NCBI GenBank assembly: GCA_029565685.1
Contig: JAKQNR010000017.1
Coordinates: forward strand, 248,001-312,000
Direction of reading: 5' to 3'
DNA: 64,000 nt
From: a bacterium
Lineage (GTDB): Bacteria > Zhuqueibacterota > Zhuqueibacteria > Residuimicrobiales > Residuimicrobiaceae
Shown here: positions 35,842 to 42,188 of the stretch, in pieces
Layout of the letters: each line of letters starts with the position of its first letter
Numbering within the stretch: the first letter of the stretch is position 1
Notes under the pieces: model-generated
What the model was told of the DNA's origin: nothing
What the model saw: the letters and a program-made list of their open reading frames with translations, nothing else
Database searches by the model: none
Translations under genes and position numbers: made by a program

Positions 35842-35870
35842 AAGATACCTTTAAAATATTTTAATTACAA
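35842..35870 (-). promoter_or_regulatory. Sigma-70-like promoter of metG-tatD-rsmA
   Basis: On the minus strand TTGTAA (plus-strand 35865-35870) and TATCTT (35842-35847) are 17 bases apart. The start of transcription would fall near 35835, giving a leader of about 35 bases before metG. Confidence 0.6.
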
Positions 35871-35877
35871 GGAAAAG

Positions 35878-35906
35878 TTGTTGCATAAAAAAACGATAAA
35901 TAGTAC
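35878..35906 (+). promoter_or_regulatory. Candidate promoter of acpS-nnrDE-vanZ
   Basis: TTGTTG at 35878-35883 and TAGTAC at 35901-35906, spacer 17, lie in the AT-rich divergent region 31 bases before acpS. The -10 box is poor, so this is tentative. It lies back to back with the metG promoter. Confidence 0.4.
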
Positions 35907-35936
35907 TTTAAATTGAAACAGCCGAAAGGGAGCAGA

Positions 35937-36320
35937 ATGATTCAGGCTGTCGGCATCGACGTCGTTGATTTGGACCGGTTTAAAACAGTGGTTGAACGCT
36001 GGGGCGATCGCCTGCTGGAAAGGATTTTAACGCCGGCGGAGATCGCGCACTGCCGGGGTAAGGCCGCTGCTCTGCCATCCATGGCGGTGCGCTTTGCCGC
36101 CAAAGAGGCGTTCATAAAATGTCTGGACTCTGTGCAATATCGTCTTTTCACCTGGCAGAGCGTGCAAGTGGTTAATGCGGAGACCGGCAAGCCGTCGCTC
36201 AAGCTAAACGGCCCCCTGGCCGACTGCCTGGCCCGTTTTCACATTCTGGTCAGTTTGAGCCACAGCGATCGCTCGGCTGTGGCAGTGGTGATCCTCGACT
36301 CCCTGAATCCGGATACTTAA
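35937..36320 (+). CDS. acpS: Holo-[acyl-carrier-protein] synthase
   Basis: Transfers 4'-phosphopantetheine from CoA to acyl carrier protein. The 127-residue protein has the AcpS motifs VGIDVVDLDRF (Mg-binding Asp) and RFAAKEAFIKCL (catalytic Glu and Lys), and ends with LVSLSHSDRSAVAVVI. ATG 35937 is preceded by AAGGGAG. It begins a unit with nnrDE, an arrangement often seen because both genes are metabolite and cofactor maintenance functions. Length is normal. Confidence 0.95.
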   Translation: MIQAVGIDVVDLDRFKTVVERWGDRLLERILTPAEIAHCRGKAAALPSMAVRFAAKEAFIKCLDSVQYRLFTWQSVQVVNAETGKPSLKLNGPLADCLARFHILVSLSHSDRSAVAVVILDSLNPDT

Positions 36321-36338
36321 CCCTGAAATGAGGCTTGT

Positions 36339-37877
36339 GTGCAGCCCATCGCAACCCCCCAACAGATGGCCGGTTTGGACCGCTTCGCCATGGAGACCCT
36401 CTCGATTCCCGGTTTGCTTCTGATGGAAAACGCGGGCCGCGGCATCGCAGACGTCGCCGTGCGTATGATCGCTCCGTCTGGGAACCGGCTGGTGCATATC
36501 TTTTGCGGTCCGGGCAACAATGGCGGCGACGGCTATGTGGCGGCCCGCCACCTGCGCAATGCAGGGTATGAGGTCGAGCTTTATATTTTGGCTGATGAGG
36601 ACAAAATCAAAGGGGATGGCCTGGTCAATCTGCAAATTTTGCAAAAATTACAGCAAACGCTTCACTTTGGTCTTCCTCAACCCGCAGCAACGAAGAGACC
36701 GGGCTTGATAATCGATGCCCTGTTGGGCACTGGGGCGAAAACACCGGTCACAGGCGCCTTTGCCCAGGCTGTGGAGCTCATAAATCAGCTGGACGCGCCG
36801 GTATTGGCTGCCGATCTACCCACCGGCGTGAATGGAGAAACAGGCATGGTAGAAGGGCCGGCAGTCAAAGCGGATGTGACCTGCACCATGGCCCTGCTCA
36901 AATCAGGCCTGCTCTGGTCTCCGGCCAGAGAGTACTGCGGCGAGATCAAAGTGGTGGACATCAGCCTGCCGCCCCAGGCTCTACAGGCCCTGCCGGTCAA
37001 TCAGTGGCTGGTCGAAGCAGCGGATGCCGCTGCCCGATTGCCGCTGCGGCGCGAAGACGCTCATAAAAATCAAGTGGGCTCCGCAGCAGTAGTGGCCGGT
37101 TCTCTTGGCTTTTGCGGCGCTGCGGCACTCTCAGCCGCTGCCTGCCTGCGTGGCGGCGCCGGGCTCTGTTACCTGGCTTTTCCCGCCAGCCTGAACGCGG
37201 TTATGGCGGCCAAATTGACTGAGGTGGTGCTCTGGCCCATGCCGGATCGCGATCAGGGATTCCTGAGCGAAGAGGGGCTGAGCACTCTATTGACCAAGAT
37301 CAGCAATCAGAACGCCTGCGCCATTGGTCCTGGTCTGGGACAGGAGGCTTCGACCTGTCAACTGGTCTATAGCCTGCTTGAAGAGCTGACCCTGCCGCTG
37401 GTGCTGGATGCGGATGGCCTGAACATCTGCAGCCGCAATACCTCGGCCTTGAAAAAGTGCCGGGCGGATCGCATTCTTACGCCTCATCCCGGCGAACTGG
37501 CGCGGCTGCTGAACACCTCCACTGGAGAGATCGCCCTGAATCGTGCTTCAGCCGCTCGGCTCGCGGCCAAGACGTTCAACGCCGTGGTGGTGCTCAAAGG
37601 CGGGCCCACTTGCATTGCGGCGCCGGATGGACGGCTTTACATCAACTCAACCGGAAATCCCGGGATGGCTACTGCCGGATCCGGTGATGTGCTTACCGGC
37701 CTGATCGTTTCGCTGCTGGCGCAGGGACTGAACAGCCTGGACGCTGCCCTGACCGGCGTCTATGTACATGGAATGGCCGGTGATTTGGCCAGGCAGCAAT
37801 TCGGCGAAGCCGGCATGATGGCCGGGGATATTCTCAACAAGCTGACCGATGCACTGATGACACTCAAAGGAAATTGA
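36339..37877 (+). CDS. nnrDE: Bifunctional NAD(P)H-hydrate epimerase / ADP-dependent NAD(P)H-hydrate dehydratase
   Basis: Repairs damaged (hydrated) NADH and NADPH. The N-terminal YjeF_N domain, residues 1 to about 215, has FCGPGNNGGDGYVAARHL. The C-terminal ribokinase-like dehydratase domain has LTPHPGELARLL and GNPGMATAGSGDVLTGLI with the catalytic Asp. At 512 residues it is the usual fused form. The start is GTG 36339, with AATGAGG a few bases upstream; no better ATG precedes the family N-terminus. Its stop overlaps the vanZ-like start (TGATG). Confidence 0.95.
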   Translation: MQPIATPQQMAGLDRFAMETLSIPGLLLMENAGRGIADVAVRMIAPSGNRLVHIFCGPGNNGGDGYVAARHLRNAGYEVELYILADEDKIKGDGLVNLQILQKLQQTLHFGLPQPAATKRPGLIIDALLGTGAKTPVTGAFAQAVELINQLDAPVLAADLPTGVNGETGMVEGPAVKADVTCTMALLKSGLLWSPAREYCGEIKVVDISLPPQALQALPVNQWLVEAADAAARLPLRREDAHKNQVGSAAVVAGSLGFCGAAALSAAACLRGGAGLCYLAFPASLNAVMAAKLTEVVLWPMPDRDQGFLSEEGLSTLLTKISNQNACAIGPGLGQEASTCQLVYSLLEELTLPLVLDADGLNICSRNTSALKKCRADRILTPHPGELARLLNTSTGEIALNRASAARLAAKTFNAVVVLKGGPTCIAAPDGRLYINSTGNPGMATAGSGDVLTGLIVSLLAQGLNSLDAALTGVYVHGMAGDLARQQFGEAGMMAGDILNKLTDALMTLKGN

Positions 37878-38275
37878 TGCGGGAATCACGGTTTGTTCGC
37901 TGGTATTTGCCGCCCATCGTCTGGGGAAGCTTGTTGCTCGTTCTTACCTCAATGCCCAAATTGTCGCCGCCCTCTCTCGGAGTTCGGCTTCAGGACAAAA
38001 TCTATCACTTTGCCTTTTATGCAGTGTTGGGCTTTCTCTGGGTGCGGGCTGCAGCAGAAGGGAAAAAGGCCCGGGTCTCTTTGGCTCTGCGGTCCTCCTT
38101 GCTTTTCGCCTCACTGTTTGCTGCTTTGGATGAGCTGCATCAGCTGCTCATTCCCGGTCGATTTGCCGATTTTGCTGATTTTATCGCCAATGTTGCGGGC
38201 TTGTTTGCGGGTATTTTCTTATTTAAAACATTATTTAATAGAAAATTATCGAAAGAAAATTCCTTTATCGAATAA
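37877..38275 (+). CDS. VanZ-like membrane protein
   Basis: A 132-residue integral membrane protein with about four helices. SMPKLSPPSLGVRLQDKIYHFAFYAVLG and SLFAALDELHQLLIPGRFADFADFIANVAG are the two characteristic VanZ-like segments, with conserved His and the DELHQ motif. Function is unknown outside the teicoplanin-resistance protein VanZ; resistance should not be inferred. ATG 37877 overlaps the nnrDE stop, with AAAGG upstream, so translation is coupled. Confidence 0.85.
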   Translation: MRESRFVRWYLPPIVWGSLLLVLTSMPKLSPPSLGVRLQDKIYHFAFYAVLGFLWVRAAAEGKKARVSLALRSSLLFASLFAALDELHQLLIPGRFADFADFIANVAGLFAGIFLFKTLFNRKLSKENSFIE

Positions 38276-38317
38276 TTAATTTTTTTGCGATAAAAGTCAA
38301 GAATTGCCAAGTTTTAA

Positions 38318-38346
38318 TTGACTTTACATAATATAAATCGTAAATT
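38318..38346 (+). promoter_or_regulatory. Sigma-70 promoter of the small zinc-ribbon gene
   Basis: TTGACT at 38318-38323 and TAAATT at 38341-38346 are separated by 17 bases in an AT-rich region. Transcription would start near 38353 and give a leader of about 50 bases to the GTG at 38407. Confidence 0.65.
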
Positions 38347-38406
38347 TATATGTAAGTAAGCGGGACTTTAGTTCCGGCAGTTGATATCAAAAGGGAGGAC
38401 TTGGCT

Positions 38407-38559
38407 GTGGCTGATCAGGCATATTGTGTAAAGTGTAAAGCAAAGACCGATGTAAAGAACCCGCAGAAGGTCACCATGAAAAATGGTCGCGAGGCTCTCA
38501 AAGGTACTTGCGAGAAATGCGGAACAGGCGTCTATAAAATTCTAGGCAAAGCTAAATAA
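38407..38559 (+). CDS. DUF5679-like small zinc-ribbon protein
   Basis: A 50-residue protein reading MADQAYCVKCKAKTDVKN at its start, then VTMKNGREALKGTC and a CEKCG knuckle. The two Cys pairs (CVKC and CEKC) form a probable zinc ribbon. The pattern YCVKCK-x-K and VTMKNGR-x-A-x-G matches short DUF5679 proteins found in Chloroflexota, Actinobacteria and related groups. GTG 38407 has GGGAGG eight bases upstream; a TTG six bases earlier is too close to it. It has its own promoter and is followed by a strong terminator, so it is an independent monocistronic gene. Function unknown; small nucleic-acid-binding protein is a guess. Confidence 0.9.
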   Translation: MADQAYCVKCKAKTDVKNPQKVTMKNGREALKGTCEKCGTGVYKILGKAK

Positions 38560-38587
38560 GCGGTTCTTCAGTTGAACTTGACTATGC

Positions 38588-38614
38588 AAGGCGGAAATAT
38601 TTTTCCGCCTTTTT
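38588..38614 (+). terminator. Rho-independent terminator of the zinc-ribbon gene
   Basis: AAGGCGGAAA (38588-38597) pairs perfectly with TTTCCGCCTT (38602-38611) around a four-base loop, and five T in a row end the structure. It is only 28 bases after the stop. Confidence 0.92.
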
Positions 38615-38667
38615 ATTTATCCCCATACGCTGTCTGTGTATTCATCATCCTAACAAGCGAGGTGTTT

Positions 38668-39483
38668 ATGTCCGGCTCCATACCAGCTTTGTTCGTTCAA
38701 GCGAAAACTTTGCCCGAAGCATGGGAAAAAGCGGTGCTCGCCTGCTGGCAGCACGGTGTGGACATCAAAACAGAATATGACAGGCCGGATGACCCGGCCA
38801 GCAAGGATTGCACCATGATGTGGGTGTGCGAGGATCCCTTTGCCGAGCCGCGCATTCACCGGGCGTTTCCCGGAGGGTTGGAAGATCTGGAGATCTATCG
38901 TCAGGAGGTGGTGGTCGGCGTGCACGACCATTGGATCGCTCCGGAGGAGGGCAAGTGGACCTACACCTATCACAAAAGGCTTTTTTGTTATGAAATCGAG
39001 AGCCAAGTTGTGGATCAGATACAGTATATGATCGACAAGCTCAGCGAGGCTGGGCATACGCGCCGGGCTCAGGCCATCACCTGGAATCCCAAGCTGGATC
39101 CGCCTACTGATGATCCACCCTGTCTGCAGCGGGTGTGGTGCCGCATGCTTGCCGATGAGCAGGGTCAACTGGTTTTGAACATGAACACTCATTGGCGGTC
39201 ACGGGATGCCTATAAAGCGGCCTATATGAATGCGTTCGCCTTTACGGATCTGCAGCGCCGAATGGCGGACCAGATTGCAAAAAAGATCGGCCAACCGGTA
39301 GCAGTGGGACGATACGTTGATCTGGTGGACAGCTTTCATATCTATGGCTCCTACTTTAAGCAATTCGAAGGTTTTTTGAAAAGCGTGCAGACCCGCAGCT
39401 TTGCAGAACGCACCTGGCCCTCCAGCTTTGCCGAGCCCATGTTCGAGGAGGCGAGAGAGCGCCTGGCGGCTGAGAAAGCATGA
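38668..39483 (+). CDS. Divergent thymidylate synthase-like enzyme (TS superfamily)
   Basis: Predicted pyrimidine C5-methylase or relative. The 271-residue protein keeps the ThyA core in order: Arg132-Arg133 before ITW (E. coli R126/R127), Cys152 in DDPPC at the same 19-residue distance as C146, Arg177-Ser178-x-Asp180 with Asn188 eight residues later (R166, S167, D169, N177), and HIY at 224-226 (H207, Y209). The residue after the Cys is Leu, not His, and the N-terminal half lacks the GPVYGxQWR box, showing WTYTYHKRL instead. This resembles the archaeal-type TS group. ATG 38668 follows GAGGTG; upstream frame crosses a terminator. Its stop overlaps the next gene (ATGA). Confidence 0.82.
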   Translation: MSGSIPALFVQAKTLPEAWEKAVLACWQHGVDIKTEYDRPDDPASKDCTMMWVCEDPFAEPRIHRAFPGGLEDLEIYRQEVVVGVHDHWIAPEEGKWTYTYHKRLFCYEIESQVVDQIQYMIDKLSEAGHTRRAQAITWNPKLDPPTDDPPCLQRVWCRMLADEQGQLVLNMNTHWRSRDAYKAAYMNAFAFTDLQRRMADQIAKKIGQPVAVGRYVDLVDSFHIYGSYFKQFEGFLKSVQTRSFAERTWPSSFAEPMFEEARERLAAEKA

Positions 39484-40268
39484 TCCGGTTTTACCCCCTC
39501 CACATGTCAATGCCGGCCTTTCTGCAAACCGGCGCGCGGCCCATTCCTTTGATGGCTGCGCTTCTGCACTTTCCCGGTCAGCTGGTGATCGTCGACACCG
39601 GATTCAGCGGCGAGCCGGATCTGCTGCATGAGTTGGATCGGTTGGGTGTCAGCCCTGTGGACGTGGACCTGGTGGTGAACACCCATGTCCATCCTGATCA
39701 TGCCGGCAATAACAGGCTGTTTACGCGTGCTCGAGTGGTCGTCAGCCGAGTTGATTACGAGTTTGCCAAAAGTTATTGCCATGCGATCATGGAGGCGGCT
39801 GATCCAGTGAAGGTGTTCCGGCGCCATTACCCCGAAGTGCGGGAGGCGCGGCTGGCCAAGGAGGCTTGGCAGGCCCAGTGGCTGGCCAGGCAATACTGGC
39901 ACGATGATCTTCTGGGCCGTGCGGATCAGATCCGTTGGATTGAGGATCGCCCTAACCTGCCGGATGCTGTCAGGTTACAGCCGTTGCCCGGTCACAGCCC
40001 CGGCCACTATGGCGTGCGATTGGACACACGCCCTTCTCTGCTAATCTGCGGCGATGCACTGGCCAGTCGTTTGTTCTGGAAGAGCAAACTGCGGGAATTA
40101 ACGCCCGTGTTCAACAACGAACAGCACTCGGCGAGCAAACGGCTGGTGGAGGAGTGCGACGGCCTGATCATGGGTGGACACGACATACCCTTCTGGTGCC
40201 AGGATGGGCGCTATTGTACGGAAACAGAGATTCTGCTGGACCAACCACAACGAGGTGATGCAACATGA
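39480..40268 (+). CDS. Metallo-beta-lactamase-fold hydrolase
   Basis: Cytoplasmic zinc hydrolase of unknown substrate. The 262-residue protein has the metal motif NTHVHPDHAGN, LVIVDTGF before it, LPGHSPGHYGV (third His), ICGDALA (bridging Asp) and a final GGHDIP. The spacing is that of the lactonase-like (AHL lactonase or glyoxalase II-like) group. There is no signal peptide. Its ATG overlaps the stop of the TS-like gene and its stop overlaps the nucleoside hydrolase start, both by ATGA, so all three proteins should be made in linked amounts. Confidence 0.88.
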   Translation: MIRFYPLHMSMPAFLQTGARPIPLMAALLHFPGQLVIVDTGFSGEPDLLHELDRLGVSPVDVDLVVNTHVHPDHAGNNRLFTRARVVVSRVDYEFAKSYCHAIMEAADPVKVFRRHYPEVREARLAKEAWQAQWLARQYWHDDLLGRADQIRWIEDRPNLPDAVRLQPLPGHSPGHYGVRLDTRPSLLICGDALASRLFWKSKLRELTPVFNNEQHSASKRLVEECDGLIMGGHDIPFWCQDGRYCTETEILLDQPQRGDAT

Positions 40269-41227
40269 AGCTTTTAGGCATGATGATGCTGCTGATGACA
40301 GCGCTGGCGCACGGCGCGGCGTCGGCTGGGCAGCGGCAAAAAGTACTTTTGGATTTTGATCTGGGCAATGATATCGATGACGCCTTTGCCCTGGCCCTGG
40401 TATTATCCAGCCCGGAGCTAGAACTGGCGGCCGTCACCCTGGACCATGGCAGAACCGACCTGCGCGCTCTGGTCGCCTGTCGGATGCTTTATGAATGCGG
40501 CTGCGAGAAGATACCGGTGGCAGTAGGCAGACAGACCGCGCAAATAGTGGGCAAAGATCAGGAACCTGCGCCCTATCATCCGCAATATTACTGGGCGAAG
40601 GATTTTACCGCGGTCAAACCGGTCAGTACGCCGGCGGCCGACTTGATCATTCACCTGCTGAACCGCTATTCGGGTGAAATTGTACTGATCACCACCGGCC
40701 CGGTGCCCAACATGGCGGATGTGGCGGCAAAGGACGCCGGCGCGTTGAAAAAAGCCAAGGCCATCTATGCCATGTTCGGTTCTTTCTATATGGGCTATGG
40801 TCGGGATCCAGCTCCATCGGCCGAATGGAACGTGGCCGCCGACGTGGCTTCAGCCAAAACGTTTGTTGAGGCCGGCGCTGAGATCACCTACGCCGGACTG
40901 GATATCACCACTTTTGTCGCCCTGGAAGAGAAAAACCGCAACCGGTTATTAATGCGTCAGAGTCCGTTGACCAATGCCCTGTGCGGGCTGTACAGCCTGT
41001 GGGAATTGGAAACTCCGATTCTCTATGATGCGGTGGCGGTCGGCATGCTGTTGTGGCCTGAATTGTTCGTCACCCGTCCGGCTCATGTCAGAGTGTTGGA
41101 CAATGGTTTCACGGTGATCGATGAAAGCAAGCCGGCCAACGGCCGGATCGGCGTGCACATCCAAAAGGACGAGTTTATCAAACGGCTGATGCAACGGCTG
41201 CTGCAGCAGAATCTGCACCGGAGATGA
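40265..41227 (+). CDS. Secreted inosine-uridine-type nucleoside hydrolase
   Basis: Cleaves ribonucleosides to base and ribose, predicted in the periplasm. A signal peptide is present (MKLLGMMMLLMTALAHGAASA). The mature protein starts with the calcium motif DFDLGNDIDDAFALAL, the hallmark of the IUNH family. VLITTGPVPNMADV and the C-terminal ETPILYDAVAVGMLL (second active-site region) agree. At 320 residues the length is normal. The four-base ATGA overlap ties it to the MBL gene. A periplasmic nucleosidase fits nucleoside scavenging and would supply ribose to an RbsABC-type importer such as the one at 7907-15718. Confidence 0.9.
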   Translation: MKLLGMMMLLMTALAHGAASAGQRQKVLLDFDLGNDIDDAFALALVLSSPELELAAVTLDHGRTDLRALVACRMLYECGCEKIPVAVGRQTAQIVGKDQEPAPYHPQYYWAKDFTAVKPVSTPAADLIIHLLNRYSGEIVLITTGPVPNMADVAAKDAGALKKAKAIYAMFGSFYMGYGRDPAPSAEWNVAADVASAKTFVEAGAEITYAGLDITTFVALEEKNRNRLLMRQSPLTNALCGLYSLWELETPILYDAVAVGMLLWPELFVTRPAHVRVLDNGFTVIDESKPANGRIGVHIQKDEFIKRLMQRLLQQNLHRR

Positions 41228-41279
41228 CCGAATCCGCTGCGTCTTGTTTAACCTTCTCTCCCTCTATGGGATCGATCTC

Positions 41280-42188
41280 ATGCGTTTTCTGACCGTATCT
41301 CTGCATCCTGTGTTGCAGCGCACCTGCGAGCTTGATCGGCTGCAGGAAAACCGGGTGAACCGATGCCTGACGCTGCGGGTGGATGCCTCCGGCAAGGGGG
41401 TGAACGTCGCCCGCGTGTTGCATCAGCTGGGCAAAGAGGTGCTGCATCTGACCCAACTGGGCGGTGTTCTTACCGATTATTTTATCGAGTTGATCAAGCA
41501 GGACGGGCTGGCTCTGAGTTGGGTGGATTCGGAATCAGAGATTCGCATCTGCACGACGCTGCTCAGTCGAAGCGCGCACACGGCGACCGAGATCGTCGAA
41601 GAGGCGCCGCCGGTGTCGCCGCACACGGATGGGCGGATGCGCGTACGGTTTCTGCAATTGCTGCCGGGAACCCGCATGGTGATTCTCTCCGGCAGCAAGG
41701 CTCCTGGATTCACGGCGGATATTTTGCCCTGGATGGTGCGTCAGGCCAAAGCCTGCGGCGTGCAGGTCCTTTTGGATTATCGCGGCAGGGATCTGCTGGA
41801 TTCGCTGGCTTATCAACCCGACCTGATCAAGCCCAACCGGCAGGAATTTGAGGATACTTTTTTCCCGGGTTGTTCCGCGGTGTCTGAACACCGGATAATG
41901 GAAAAGATGATCGCTCTGGAGCAGAGCGGCATCCACGCGGTGCTGACCGATGGAGCCCAACCGGTATGGTATGTACAGGGAGAACGCGTGGTACGGCGGC
42001 CGGTGGAGGCTGTTGTGCCGGTCAATGCCATCGGCAGCGGGGATGCGTTCGCCGCGGGTCTGGCGGCGGTGTGGAGCGAAACCGGAGATATGGGCGCCGC
42101 GGTGGACAAGGCCTTGTGGTGTGGAAAGCAGAACGCCCGGCTGATCAAGCCGGGCGTCATTCGATTACAGAATGAAGAGCATTTCTGA
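41280..42188 (+). CDS. PfkB-family sugar kinase (1-phosphofructokinase/tagatose-6-phosphate kinase type)
   Basis: Phosphorylates a sugar phosphate in the cytoplasm. The 302-residue protein has the FruK/LacC N-terminus (MRFLTVSLHPVLQRT), GKGVNVARVLHQLGKEV, and the catalytic PVNAIGSGDAFAAGLAA with the base Asp. DLIKPNRQEFED is the usual hexose-phosphate kinase segment. The start is ATG 41280 since homology begins there. It follows the nucleoside hydrolase by 52 bases; a link to ribose salvage is inference, and a fructose-phosphate role is equally possible. Its last 24 bases overlap the 3' end of glnN on the opposite strand. Confidence 0.85.
   Translation: MRFLTVSLHPVLQRTCELDRLQENRVNRCLTLRVDASGKGVNVARVLHQLGKEVLHLTQLGGVLTDYFIELIKQDGLALSWVDSESEIRICTTLLSRSAHTATEIVEEAPPVSPHTDGRMRVRFLQLLPGTRMVILSGSKAPGFTADILPWMVRQAKACGVQVLLDYRGRDLLDSLAYQPDLIKPNRQEFEDTFFPGCSAVSEHRIMEKMIALEQSGIHAVLTDGAQPVWYVQGERVVRRPVEAVVPVNAIGSGDAFAAGLAAVWSETGDMGAAVDKALWCGKQNARLIKPGVIRLQNEEHF

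Noticed and set aside
37877..38275. VanZ-like gene as a glycopeptide-resistance determinant
   Set aside because: The VanZ-like family is broad and mostly unrelated to resistance; no van genes are nearby.
39480..40268. Quorum-quenching AHL lactonase
   Set aside because: The metal motif is shared by many MBL-fold enzymes; the neighbours point to nucleotide or sugar metabolism.
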